A DNA stretch of 14,935 nt from Desulfobacterales bacterium (GCA_030145015.1 JAQYWI010000124.1:1-14935); one strand, 5' to 3'. Positions 1-7,835 are shown, counted from the first letter of the stretch. Notes: generated from the letters alone by a model not told the origin. Made by a program: numbers and translations.

Positions 1-34
1 GTTAAAAATAAAATACCTGTAAAACAATTTTGTT

Positions 35-93
35 AAGTGTCGACGATGTTGTGAAACAGCTAGTGCCACTAAAAAGTGTCGACGATGTTATGA
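35..93. repeat. Direct repeat pair, possible IS end
   Basis: Two 20-bp copies of AAGTGTCGACGATGTTRTGA lie at 35-54 and 74-93, differing at one base and starting 39 bp apart. They sit just beyond the 3' end of dapL at the window edge. Repeated GTGTCGAC-type motifs near a terminus recall the multiple terminal repeats of IS21-family elements. No transposase is visible here, so any element would lie to the left of the window. The direct repeat is seen; the IS identity is a guess. Confidence 0.4.
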
Positions 94-132
94 GATTTGC
101 CATTTAACCGCTAAAAATCCCTAAAGAGATTT

Positions 133-1356
133 TTAACCGAGCGCCTGCTTGATCCTGGCCATGGCTTCTTCAACGTTTTCGTAATTGTTAAACGCGCTGA
201 TGCGAATGTAGCCTTCACCGCATTTGCCGAAACCGGCCCCCGGGGTGCAGACCACACCGGCTTTTTCCAGGAGCAGGTCAAAAAATTGCCAGGAATCGGT
301 TTTACCATAAATCCAGATATAGGGAGAATTTTCCCCGCCCGCGCATTCATAACCGAGGGCTTCCATTTCCGTTCGGATCAGCGCCGCGTTTTTAAGATAA
401 TAGTCTATCAGGGCCCTGGCCTGGGCCCGGCCCGCATCGCTGTATACGGCCTCAGCCGCTCGCTGGACCGGGTAGGAAACCGCGTTGAACTTGGTGGACT
501 GCCGCCGAAACCATAAATCATGGACAGAATGGGCCTCACCGGCGGCGGTATAGGCCGTGCAGGTTGTCGGCACCACCGTATAGGCACAACGGGTCCCGGT
601 GAACCCGGCGGTTTTGGAAAAGCTTCTGAATTCAATGGCCACTTCCCGGGCGCCCTCGATCTCAAATATCGATTTCGGCAGGTCGGGATCCTGAATAAAG
701 GACTCGTAAGCGGCATCATAAAGAATCAGGGCTTTCTTCTCTCTGGCAAAATCCACCCAGGTCTGCAGCTGAGATTTGGTGATGGTGGCCCCGGTGGGGT
801 TGTTGGGAAAACACAGGTAAATCAGATCAACGTTTTCCCCCGGCAAATCCGGGATAAAGCCGTTTTCACGGGTGCTCTCCAAATAGGTGATGTCCCCATA
901 ACGGCCGTCACTGAATGAAGCGGTACGGCCGGCCATCACATTGGTGTCCAGATAGACCGGATAAACCGGATCGGGAATGGCGATGCGGATGTCGGTTGCA
1001 AAAAGTTCCTGGATATTGCCCGTGTCACATTTGGCCCCGTCACTGACAAAGACCTCCTTGGCGGAAATATCGGCACCCCGGTCCTGGAAATCGACTCTGG
1101 CAATATCTTCCCGCAGAAATTCATAACCCTGCTCGGGACCATATCCCCGGAAGGTGGCATCATCGGCCATTTCATCGACGGCGCGGTGAAAGGCCTCGAT
1201 ACAGGCTTGCGGCAGGGGCCGGGTGACATCACCGATGCCCAGCTTGATGATATCTTTGTCCGGATTTGCTTCTTGAAATTCATCTGTCCGTTTCCTGATT
1301 TCCGAAAACAGATACGACGCCTGCAGTTTCAGGTAGTTCTCATTGATTCGAATCAT
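133..1356 (-). CDS. dapL: LL-diaminopimelate aminotransferase (DapL)
   Basis: This 407-aa class I/II fold-type I aminotransferase should convert tetrahydrodipicolinate and glutamate directly to LL-diaminopimelate in the cytoplasm, bypassing the DapD/C/E steps and feeding lysine and peptidoglycan synthesis. The N-terminus [20 protein letters not shown] and the [12 protein letters not shown] segment (about 38-49) are characteristic of DapL. Other visible motifs are FPNNPTGA (183-190), the YDAAYESF region (213-220), the PLP lysine K248 in [12 protein letters not shown], and the C-terminal YIRISAF arginine (about R385). Length matches the family (about 410 aa). An ATG nine codons upstream (1383) is open, but I chose 1356 because AAGGGGAG lies 5-7 nt before it and the family starts at MIRINENY. 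An Lrp-type regulator lies upstream on the same strand. The DapL subgroup is well supported, though related PLP transaminases exist. Confidence 0.95.
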   Translation of the reverse strand: MIRINENYLKLQASYLFSEIRKRTDEFQEANPDKDIIKLGIGDVTRPLPQACIEAFHRAVDEMADDATFRGYGPEQGYEFLREDIARVDFQDRGADISAKEVFVSDGAKCDTGNIQELFATDIRIAIPDPVYPVYLDTNVMAGRTASFSDGRYGDITYLESTRENGFIPDLPGENVDLIYLCFPNNPTGATITKSQLQTWVDFAREKKALILYDAAYESFIQDPDLPKSIFEIEGAREVAIEFRSFSKTAGFTGTRCAYTVVPTTCTAYTAAGEAHSVHDLWFRRQSTKFNAVSYPVQRAAEAVYSDAGRAQARALIDYYLKNAALIRTEMEALGYECAGGENSPYIWIYGKTDSWQFFDLLLEKAGVVCTPGAGFGKCGEGYIRISAFNNYENVEEAMARIKQALG

Positions 1357-1391
1357 GTTTCTCCCCTTCTTGAAGCCATACAATTTGGAAT

Positions 1392-1430
1392 ATTTTAGTT
1401 AGTGGCTATGAGCTATCTCAAAATTAGCCA
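1392..1430 (-). promoter_or_regulatory. dapL promoter with overlapping inverted repeat
   Basis: On the minus strand, TTGAGA (1416-1421) and TAAAAT (1392-1397) are separated by 18 bp, a good sigma-70-type promoter about 35 bp upstream of the dapL start. The inverted repeat TGGCTATGAG / CTCA..TAGCCA (arms 1403-1412 and 1417-1430, with a 4-nt interruption in the right arm) covers the -35 element and most of the spacer, where a repressor would act. The sequence pattern is seen; its function is inferred. Confidence 0.5.
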
Positions 1431-1499
1431 TTCATCTTCGAAGCCAGAGAAAATAAGTTCCAAAGGTGCTCTAAAGTTAGAAATGACTAAAATGACTAA

Positions 1500-1643
1500 A
1501 ATGAGCTAAAATGCCTAAAGTTGAGGAATTCTACCCGTCGAGAGCCTCTGGGTCGAACGATCCTATTTATAATAAAAGATGGAGTGCCACGCGGCGCACA
1601 CGCTGCGCGAGCGAAACCATAATTTTAGGCATTTTAGATCATT
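1500..1643. repeat. Inverted-repeat element with AAAATGCCTAAA arms
   Basis: The gap between dapL and the lrp gene (1357-1694, 338 bp) contains no gene. It holds an IR-bounded element: 23-bp arms at 1500-1522 and 1621-1643 match at 21 of 23 positions when reverse-complemented, around a GC-richer core of about 98 bp. The left arm is preceded by tandem AATGACTA units (1481-1500). A further copy of the motif (GGCATTTTAGGCAC, 1689-1702) overlaps the 3' end of the lrp gene and supplies its stop codon. The layout suggests a non-autonomous dispersed repeat; there is no coding capacity. Confidence 0.6.
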
Positions 1644-1694
1644 TTTAATTTTAGCTCACTCTTGTCCGCCATCCCTTTTGGCGGATTAGGCATT

Positions 1695-2159
1695 TTAGGC
1701 ACTTACAATTTCAATCGGAATCCTGGCCGTCTCCTTATACGTCGACAACACAATCGCCGTTTGAGTGGATCGTACCGACGCAATCGCCGCGATTTTATCA
1801 CGGATGAGCCGGCCGAGATCTTCGGTGTCGGCCGCGCGAACTTTGACAAGAAAAGCATCTTCGCCCGCCACATAATGAACTTCCTGTACCTCGGCGATCC
1901 GGGCAAGCCTTGCCCCCATTTTTTTTTCATCGCCGGGTTTTTGTATTTTAACCCTCACAAAGGCCACCAGGCTTTTGGCAAACCGTTTCGGGTTCAGCCG
2001 GACCTCATATCCGTCGATAAAACCCTGTTTTTCCAGCTTGCGGATACGTTCCAGCACGGCCGAAGGCGCCATGCCCACCTGCCGGGCCACCTCGACATTT
2101 GGAATCCGGGCCTTCTTCTGCAGTATTTTCAGTATTTTTAAACTAATAGCGTCAATCAT
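1695..2159 (-). CDS. Lrp/AsnC family transcriptional regulator
   Basis: This 154-aa cytoplasmic DNA-binding regulator has the standard family length and layout. The N-terminal AsnC-type winged helix-turn-helix starts MIDAISLKILKILQKKARIP, with the recognition helix in VEVARQVGMAPSAVLERIRKLE (about 22-43) followed by GFIDGYEVRLNP. The C-terminal RAM/ligand-binding domain spans about 63-145 (VAFVRVKI, VHYVAGEDAFLVKVRAAD). The family senses amino acids and forms octamers. It lies directly upstream of dapL on the same strand, which makes amino-acid-responsive control of dapL plausible but unproven. The stop codon falls inside a copy of the AAAATGCCTAA repeat, so the extreme C-terminus may have been shaped by that insertion. 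Confidence 0.95.
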   Translation of the reverse strand: MIDAISLKILKILQKKARIPNVEVARQVGMAPSAVLERIRKLEKQGFIDGYEVRLNPKRFAKSLVAFVRVKIQKPGDEKKMGARLARIAEVQEVHYVAGEDAFLVKVRAADTEDLGRLIRDKIAAIASVRSTQTAIVLSTYKETARIPIEIVSA

Positions 2160-2180
2160 TCTCTATTTTTCCTAATTTAC

Positions 2181-2212
2181 GAATGATTATTCCAATAAAA
2201 ACCAATTGTCAA
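2181..2212 (-). promoter_or_regulatory. Promoter and possible operator of the lrp gene
   Basis: A perfect TTGACA lies on the minus strand at 2207-2212, followed 15-18 bp on by AT-rich -10 candidates (AATAAT or AATCAT) about 25-30 bp upstream of the gene. The -10 region is also a partial palindrome, GAATGATTATTC (2181-2192). Lrp/AsnC proteins often autoregulate through AT-rich imperfect palindromes, so this is a candidate self-operator. The -35 is clear; the operator is inference. Confidence 0.45.
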
Positions 2213-2225
2213 GAATAATTTTCGG

Positions 2226-2306
2226 TTAATTGGTTAAATAGTTAAATAGTCAATTCGTCAAAGGATTTATAACCTTTTAAACTATTTAACAAATCAACTA
2301 CTTAAC
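2226..2306. repeat. GTTAAAT-type palindromic repeat, copy 1
   Basis: Arms built from GGTTAAATAGTTAAATAG-like units face their approximate reverse complement (CTATTTAAC..CTACTTAACC) around a short AT-rich centre near 2265-2272. The element sits between the 3' end of polX and the lrp promoter. Related GTTAA/TTGATT sequences occur near 13111-13205 and 14341-14410, so this looks like a dispersed family. It may also act as a weak terminator for polX. Confidence 0.5.
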
Positions 2307-4029
2307 CCATGGTTTTTTTGAGTAGCTTGCGCAGTTGCGGCAGGGAACGCGTATTGAGCACATCGTCTTTTTCCAGCCAGCCGCGCCGGGCCTGGCCCAC
2401 ACCAAAACCAAGGTGATCAAGCGCATCCACCTGGTGGGCATCGGAGTTGATGGCCACCAGAACGCCCTGCGCCCTGGCCACCTGGCAATAGGTGTCGTAA
2501 AGATCCAAACGCCGCGGGTTGGCGTTCAATTCGAGGAAACATCCGCGTTCCCGTGCTTTGTGAATGAGCCGTATCATATCCACTTCGTAGGGCTCACGTT
2601 CATTTATCAAGCGGCCGCTGGGATGCGCCAGAAAGGTAAAATAGGGATGATCCATGGCGCGTAAAATCCGTTCGGTTTGTTTCTGCAGCGACAAACTGAA
2701 ATGGCTATGGACGGTTCCCACCACCAGATCCAGCTTTGCCAGAACATGATCGGCCAAATCCAGGTCACCGTCTTTTAAAATTTCGACTTCAATACCCTTT
2801 AAAATGGTAATCCCTTTAAGCGCGTCGTTAAGCCGGTCAACTTCTTCCATTTGCTTCAGCAGCTTCGGCGGGTCCAGACCTCCGGCAATCTTCAGGCGGT
2901 CCGAGTGCTCGGTGACGGCGAGATATTTGTGCCCGCGCGCTTGAGCCGCCAACGCCATTTCCCGAAGGCTGTTGCGGCCATCGCTATAATCGGTATGACA
3001 ATGTAAATCCCCTTTTAAGTCAGATAATTTGATTAAGTTCGGCAGACGCCCATCACGGGCCGCTTCGATTTCACCCTGATTTTCCCTCAGTTCAGGAGGG
3101 ATATATGCCAAATCCACCATCCGGTATACGGATGCTTCCGTCTTTCCGGCCACGCGTTTCTCAAACCTGAATACCCCGTATTCATTTATCTTTAATCCGC
3201 GCTGTTGCCCCAGACGGCGAATGGCAATATTATGGGATTTGCTGCCGGTAAAATATTGCAGGGCCGCGCCGAAACTGGCCCGCTCGACCCGCCTGACATC
3301 AACCTGCAGCCCGCAGCGCAGCACAATACTGGAGCGCGTCGCACCCCTGGAGAGTACATTCTTGACTTCATCATATTCCAGGAAGCGATCCATCACCGGG
3401 CTGCCTTTGCGGGCGGCAACCAGGATGTCCAGATCGCCCACCGTTTCCCGGGAACGCCGATAGCTGCCGGCCGCCACCACATCCTTTACACCGGGTACCT
3501 TCTGCAAGTATTCGATGAGACTGTCCACATAAGGTTTGGCCTCGGCAATCTTAAAGCGTTTTTCTTTTTGAGCCTGAGCCTCGATGGCTTCCAGAATTGC
3601 GTTTTCGATTTTTTCACCGAAACCATCCAGGGCACGGATGTGACCTTTCCGGGCAGCCTGCGACAGCTGCTGCAGGGTTTCGATCTTCAAATCGCGGTAC
3701 AAAACCCGCACCCGCCTGGGGCCTAGATTGGGCAGCCTTAAAATTTCGAGGACCGTCCTGGGAATGCGCGCTTGAAGCTTGCTGAGCGCTTTCGCCGTGC
3801 CCGTCTCCAGGATCTCGCGGATCTTGGCGGCGAGTTCTTTGCCGATGCCCGCAAGTTCGGTGAGATCCGCGTTGTCCGCCACCATATCTTTCAACTCATC
3901 TCCCAGACCTCGAACGGTACCGGCCGCGTTTCGATAGGCCCGGATGCGAAACGGATTCTCTCCCTCGATTTCCAGAAAATCGGCAATTTCATCGAACACG
4001 TCGGCGATGTCATTATTGTGTACAGGCAT
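2302..4029 (-). CDS. polX: DNA polymerase/3'-5' exonuclease PolX
   Basis: This 575-aa bacterial family X polymerase should fill gaps in base-excision or end-joining repair, with nuclease activity from its PHP domain. Helix-hairpin-helix segments occur at about 57-72 (LAGIGKELAAKI), 100-110 and 133-147. The palm motif GSYRRSRETVGDLDILVA (188-205) supplies D199 and D201, with D244 in the VDVRRV strand completing the metal-binding triad. The PHP domain runs from about 340: HCHTDYSD (H343, H345), TEHSD (E374, H375), E414, HSH (441-443), LAHP (H469) and NSDAH (D530, H532). All expected metal ligands appear intact, and length matches the family. The ATG at 4029 gives the canonical N-terminus MPVHNNDIADVFDEIADFLE, although no strong ribosome-binding site precedes it. 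It is flanked by repeat-rich gaps and probably transcribed alone. Confidence 0.96.
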   Translation of the reverse strand: MPVHNNDIADVFDEIADFLEIEGENPFRIRAYRNAAGTVRGLGDELKDMVADNADLTELAGIGKELAAKIREILETGTAKALSKLQARIPRTVLEILRLPNLGPRRVRVLYRDLKIETLQQLSQAARKGHIRALDGFGEKIENAILEAIEAQAQKEKRFKIAEAKPYVDSLIEYLQKVPGVKDVVAAGSYRRSRETVGDLDILVAARKGSPVMDRFLEYDEVKNVLSRGATRSSIVLRCGLQVDVRRVERASFGAALQYFTGSKSHNIAIRRLGQQRGLKINEYGVFRFEKRVAGKTEASVYRMVDLAYIPPELRENQGEIEAARDGRLPNLIKLSDLKGDLHCHTDYSDGRNSLREMALAAQARGHKYLAVTEHSDRLKIAGGLDPPKLLKQMEEVDRLNDALKGITILKGIEVEILKDGDLDLADHVLAKLDLVVGTVHSHFSLSLQKQTERILRAMDHPYFTFLAHPSGRLINEREPYEVDMIRLIHKARERGCFLELNANPRRLDLYDTYCQVARAQGVLVAINSDAHQVDALDHLGFGVGQARRGWLEKDDVLNTRSLPQLRKLLKKTMG

Positions 4030-4039
4030 AATCTAAATA

Positions 4040-4053
4040 CCGAAATGTTTCGG
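4040..4053. promoter_or_regulatory. Perfect palindrome upstream of polX
   Basis: CCGAAA-TG-TTTCGG is a perfect 6+6 inverted repeat ending 11 bp before the polX start codon. It stands out in AT-rich DNA. It could be a repressor operator (polX is a repair gene, so a damage-response repressor is conceivable) or a small hairpin in the mRNA leader that replaces a clear ribosome-binding site. It does not match a LexA box that I recognise. Confidence 0.35.
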
Positions 4054-4098
4054 AGCCACATATTAAATATAAGATATCCAAACATAGTTGATTACTTG

Positions 4099-4240
4099 AG
4101 TAGAGAAAATCCCAAGTTTCAAGCACCAAATTACAAATAAATCTCAAATCTCAATTTTCAATGACCAAAACATTGGGATTTTGAATATTGGTCATTGTAA
4201 TTTGTTTGGTATTTGTGTTTTGTAATTTGTGATTTTCTCA
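4099..4240. repeat. Long imperfect palindrome (CAAATTACAAA family)
   Basis: The gap between polX and the CoA-transferase gene is mostly one large imperfect palindrome. The left half carries CACCAAATTACAAATAAATC and CAATGACCAAAA. The right half carries the complements TTGGTCATTG and GTTTTGTAATTTGTG. The outer ends are GAGAAAAT and ATTTTCTC, and the centre is near 4171-4177. It is AT-rich, noncoding and resembles the dispersed repeats of large environmental Deltaproteobacteria. Transcribed, it would fold into a long hairpin on either strand and may serve as the 3' end of the minus-strand gene to its right. Confidence 0.55.
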
Positions 4241-4324
4241 ATTAAAGAACTCAACTGGACTAAAATACACCACACTATTTTCACAATATATTTGTGGGGC
4301 ATGACACTAGCAGGTGCGGCCGCA

Positions 4325-6193
4325 TTACGTTTCTTTTTCAAAATTACATCGAAGTATTAAGGTACCCTCTTCGAGGGTGGTTTCTACTTTGTAAGGCAGT
4401 TTATTAAACAGCTTGATCATGCCCTCATTGCTTGCAAGCATATAGGCGACCAGGCTGGTAATGCCGGTTTCGCAGGCGGCCTCGGCAACTTTTTCCAATA
4501 GCACGCTGGCAATTCCCTTGTCCTGCCATTCTTTAGAGACCGAAAATGCAACTTCCGCAACGGTACCCTCATCGATCACATACATTCCGAGACCGATTAC
4601 TTTTTCAAACCCGACCTCGCCGGTAACCGCAACGATCGAAAGATTCTTAATATAGTCCACCTGGAACATCTCTTCCATATCTTCTCTGTAAAAACTTCTG
4701 CGCGTACCAAAAAACCGGGTCTTAACATCCACTTCATCCATGGCATAAAAATGTTCCTGAATTAAGCGGCCGTCAACGGGTTTCACCGGGCGAAAAGTCA
4801 CCTCGGTACCATCGTGGCGCCGGGTTTCTTCCATTCTGGCCGGGTACACACCAAATAAGGATTCATTCAGCGATCTGTTCCGATCGATGAGCCCGGATTC
4901 CTGGGCCGTGTGAAAAAGCTCATCGCGAAAATCCGGATGGGCCAGACTGATCATCGCCATGGCTCTTTCTTCGATATTCTTGCCGAAAAGATTGACCATT
5001 CCAAATTCACTGACCACATACGAAACATACCCTTTTGGAACCAAAATTGAGCCCACATCCGATTTCGGAATAATCCGGCTGATCTTATCGTCTATGCTTC
5101 TTGCGGAAATGACCATAATCGATTTGCCCAGAGGAGACATGCCGGCCCCCATAATAAAATCAAGCATGCCGGTTACCCCCGAAAAATGGTTCTGGGGAAG
5201 CGCATCGGCATAGACCTGCCCGGTAAGATCCATGGTGCGTGCAAAATTAATAGCGGTCATTTTGTGGTTTTGCGAAATGACGGCAGGATGATTGACATAA
5301 TCGGACGGTCGAAATTCAAGGGCCACATTGTTATGCAGCATTTGATAAAATTTTTGGCTGCCAATCGCTCCGCTGGCGATGAGTTTGCCCTCGTTCAAAC
5401 CTTTACAGCGATTGGTAACCACGCCTTTAGACACCAGCTGCATCAAATCATCGGTCAGAATCTCCGTATGAACACCGAGATCGTTCTTCTCTGCGAAGGC
5501 ATCGGCGATCGGCTTGGAAAGTTCCGCCAAGCCGAGCTGAACGGTGGAGCCGTCGTCTATCAGATTCGCAGTTATGCGTCCAATTTCAGCGGCGGATTCA
5601 TATTCGGGCAAATCATAGGCGCTCAACAGTTCCTCTTCGTGTTCGACAATTACGTCAACATCATTTAAATGAATAAAGCCGTGCCCCGGCACCCGGGGCA
5701 TCCTGGGATTCACCTGGGCGATCACCATCTCTGCGGATTGGGCAGCTGCCAGCGTGACATCCACCGATATACCCAGACTCATCCAGCCATGCGCATCCGG
5801 CGGTGATACCTGGATTAATGCAAAATGAAGCGGAAAAAGCCTTTTTTTAAATAAATCGGGCACCGCACACAGGTTCATCGGCGTAATAAATCGTTTATTG
5901 GCCCGCAGGCCTTTGGTTTGATCGGAGCCCTGGTAAATAGACCGCACCTGGAACCGGTGACCCCGATATTCATCCGCCATCAGGGCCAACAGGGATCCTT
6001 CGACACTCAACAGGCGCATAATTTCGACATCAGAAAAAAAGGTGGCATTATCCATGAGCGCATCGACCAGGCGCTGGGGTTCCCCGCATGAAGAACCGAT
6101 GAACACCCTTTGACCGGAGCGGATCATGCGAACCGCTTCATCCGCTTTCTTAAGTTTGGATTTGTAATCGTCTTTTAAAGCTTTTGCTTTCAT
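4325..6193 (-). CDS. Acetyl-CoA hydrolase/transferase fused to GNAT
   Basis: This 622-aa fusion has an N-terminal family I CoA-transferase/acetyl-CoA hydrolase (about 1-450) and a C-terminal GNAT acetyltransferase domain (about 463-617). The first part resembles 4-hydroxybutyrate/butyrate:acetate CoA-transferases. Visible motifs are QVSPPDAHGWMSLGISVD (128-145), GVHTEILTD (240-248) with the likely thioester-forming glutamate E244, SGVTGMLDFIMGAGMS (338-353), and VVSEFGMVNLFGKNIEERA with AHPDFR (393-423). The GNAT part shows VAEVAFSVSKEWQDKGIA (545-562), the acetyl-CoA pyrophosphate loop (Q557xxG560xA562). The first domain should move CoA between carboxylates; the second may acetylate a lysine or small amine, possibly controlling the first. 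The substrate is unknown. The start at 6193 fits the family N-terminus, with AGGGG upstream. It is transcribed divergently from the next gene. Confidence 0.9.
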   Translation of the reverse strand: MKAKALKDDYKSKLKKADEAVRMIRSGQRVFIGSSCGEPQRLVDALMDNATFFSDVEIMRLLSVEGSLLALMADEYRGHRFQVRSIYQGSDQTKGLRANKRFITPMNLCAVPDLFKKRLFPLHFALIQVSPPDAHGWMSLGISVDVTLAAAQSAEMVIAQVNPRMPRVPGHGFIHLNDVDVIVEHEEELLSAYDLPEYESAAEIGRITANLIDDGSTVQLGLAELSKPIADAFAEKNDLGVHTEILTDDLMQLVSKGVVTNRCKGLNEGKLIASGAIGSQKFYQMLHNNVALEFRPSDYVNHPAVISQNHKMTAINFARTMDLTGQVYADALPQNHFSGVTGMLDFIMGAGMSPLGKSIMVISARSIDDKISRIIPKSDVGSILVPKGYVSYVVSEFGMVNLFGKNIEERAMAMISLAHPDFRDELFHTAQESGLIDRNRSLNESLFGVYPARMEETRRHDGTEVTFRPVKPVDGRLIQEHFYAMDEVDVKTRFFGTRRSFYREDMEEMFQVDYIKNLSIVAVTGEVGFEKVIGLGMYVIDEGTVAEVAFSVSKEWQDKGIASVLLEKVAEAACETGITSLVAYMLASNEGMIKLFNKLPYKVETTLEEGTLILRCNFEKET

Positions 6194-6262
6194 TTCGGGG
6201 ACCCCTATAGTTTATGGCAGTGATTTCGATTTTAACAATTTTATGCTTAAATTAAAAAAAAG

Positions 6263-6290
6263 TTGACTTTTATTTTTTTAGGCGTATTTT
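6263..6290 (+). promoter_or_regulatory. Promoter for the plus-strand run
   Basis: TTGACT (6263-6268) and TATTTT (6285-6290) are 16 bp apart in the divergent gap, about 80 bp upstream of the 84-aa gene, a good sigma-70-type match on the plus strand. The gap between the divergent genes is 179 bp and otherwise AT-rich, with a small TCATATGA palindrome near 6325-6332. Confidence 0.5.
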
Positions 6291-6372
6291 AGCAAACTTT
6301 TGAGCTTTTAATGGAAGCGTTCAATCATATGATGTCTCTATCAAATCATAAAAATCCAATAGGGGATAAACT

Positions 6373-6627
6373 ATGTATTTTGAAGCTGTATTTCAACCGT
6401 TAAATGACACCGACTACAATTCCGAGGTTGCCGATTTTTTGGGCAAAAAAGTGGCTATCCAGGAGGGCTGGGTCCTGGAAGAGGGCCCCTGCAAAGGACA
6501 AAAATGCTTCTACATGCCCAACTCGACCGTGGGCTGCATACCCGAACGCGACCTGAAACAGATCAAAAGCGTTCCTTACGTCCAATGGAGAACAATTTAT
6601 AATACGACCGGTCTCAACGACCAATAA
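6373..6627 (+). CDS. Small protein of unknown function (84 aa)
   Basis: I do not recognise this 84-aa protein. It starts at an ATG 7 nt after AGGGGA (6361-6366), downstream of a good promoter, and its codon use looks like its neighbours, so it is probably real. There is no signal peptide or membrane segment, and it is probably cytoplasmic. It is mixed alpha/beta in appearance, beginning MYFEAVFQPLNDTDYNSEVA. A central stretch holds three cysteines (C40, C45, C55) in GPCKGQKCFYMPNSTVGC, spaced C-x4-C-x9-C, which could bind metal or form a disulfide. The next gene begins 77 bp later on the same strand, so the two may be co-transcribed. Confidence 0.7.
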   Translation: MYFEAVFQPLNDTDYNSEVADFLGKKVAIQEGWVLEEGPCKGQKCFYMPNSTVGCIPERDLKQIKSVPYVQWRTIYNTTGLNDQ

Positions 6628-6704
6628 ATAAAAAACCATTGCAAAATAGATGCGCACTGTGGTTCTAATGGATCAAAATGCACCTTTTCAGAGAGGATTT
6701 GATC

Positions 6705-7835
6705 ATGAAAAAAGATACCCAGTGCGTCCACAGCGGCACCCGTGTAGACCGGGAAACCGGAGGGCTCAATACGCCCATTTATACGTCCTCGTCTTTTGAG
6801 TATCTGGATGTGCCCGCCAACGTGTATCCCCGATACTTCAACACCCCCAATCAGAAAACACTTGTCGACAAGTTATGCGCGTTGGAAAATGCTGAAGATG
6901 GAATCATCTTCAGTTCGGGCATGGCCGCCATCAGCACGGTCATGTTGACTTTTCTCAGCAGTGGTGATCATGTTATTCTCCAAAAAGATATTTACGGCGG
7001 GACGCATCATTTCGTAACCGCTGAATTTGATCGATTCGGCATCCAGTATACCTTTGTATCCAACCGGACCGAAGAAATTGAACAGGCGGTACAGAAAAGC
7101 ACCAAAATTATTTACATCGAGACCCCTTCCAATCCCCTGCTTTTAATCACGGACATTGAAGCCGCCGCTCAAATTGCCAAAGCCAACAATGCCTTAAGTG
7201 TGATCGACAACACCTTTGCGACCCCCATCAACCAAAATCCGCTGGATCTCGGTATTGATATCGTTGCCCACAGCGGCACCAAATATCTGGGCGGCCATAG
7301 CGATCTGTGTTGCGGGGCGGTGCTGGCGCGCAAGGATTTAGCAAACACCATTCGGTCGACGGCAGCGAATTTCGGCGGCAGCTTGAATGCGATGACCTGT
7401 TATCTGCTGGAACGAAGCTTAAAAACCCTGAATGTCCGCATCGAAAAACAAAATCGAAATGCCCGGATTGTGGCCGAATATCTTCAAAAAGATCCCCGCA
7501 TCCCCAAAGTGTACTATCCCGGTCTGGAAAGTCATCCGGGCTATGTGGTCGCAAAAAAGCAAATGTACGGTTTCGGCGGCATGCTGGCATTTGAACTGGA
7601 CGACCGCGAGCAGGGTCCCAATCGGTTTTTAAAAAAATTGAAGTTGATTACACCCGCTCTCAGCCTCGGCGGCGTGGAGACCATTATTTGCGCGCCGGCA
7701 ACCACTTCCCATGAAAAGATCACCGATGCGGAACGCGCCGCACTCGGTATCACCGACAATCTCCTGCGCTTGTCGGTGGGCATCGAGGATCCTGATGATA
7801 TCATCGCCGATATTGAAGGGGCTTTATCCGGTTAA
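6705..7835 (+). CDS. Cys/Met metabolism PLP enzyme (MetB/MetC type)
   Basis: This 376-aa enzyme of the gamma-family of fold-type I PLP enzymes (cystathionine gamma-synthase, cystathionine lyases, methionine gamma-lyase) should act in trans-sulfuration or sulfur-amino-acid turnover in the cytoplasm. Motifs: QCVHSGTRVDRETGGLNTPI (6-25), SSGMAAIST (70-78), the YIETPSNPLL strand (137-146), VIDNTFATP (166-174) and the PLP lysine K193 in HSGTKYLGGHSD. The C-terminal part has SLGGVETIICAPATTSHE and LLRLSVGIEDPDDIIADIE. An ATG at 6678 is in frame, but GAGAGGA lies 7 nt before 6705 and the family begins near MKKDTQCVHSG, so 6705 is preferred. Synthase and lyase cannot be told apart here: no companion such as metA, metX or cysK is present. 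It may be co-transcribed with the 84-aa gene. Confidence 0.92.
   Translation: MKKDTQCVHSGTRVDRETGGLNTPIYTSSSFEYLDVPANVYPRYFNTPNQKTLVDKLCALENAEDGIIFSSGMAAISTVMLTFLSSGDHVILQKDIYGGTHHFVTAEFDRFGIQYTFVSNRTEEIEQAVQKSTKIIYIETPSNPLLLITDIEAAAQIAKANNALSVIDNTFATPINQNPLDLGIDIVAHSGTKYLGGHSDLCCGAVLARKDLANTIRSTAANFGGSLNAMTCYLLERSLKTLNVRIEKQNRNARIVAEYLQKDPRIPKVYYPGLESHPGYVVAKKQMYGFGGMLAFELDDREQGPNRFLKKLKLITPALSLGGVETIICAPATTSHEKITDAERAALGITDNLLRLSVGIEDPDDIIADIEGALSG

Noticed and set aside
1661..1690. CCGCC/GGCGG hairpin as a terminator for the lrp gene
   Set aside because: The stem is only about 6 bp and no T-run follows on the minus strand; it is part of the surrounding repeat region.
1662..2141. 159-aa plus-strand frame opposite the lrp gene
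   Set aside because: It lies antisense to a clear Lrp/AsnC family gene and has no recognisable features of its own.
3205..3726. 173-aa plus-strand frame inside polX
   Set aside because: It is antisense to the intact polymerase X gene and has no signs of coding.
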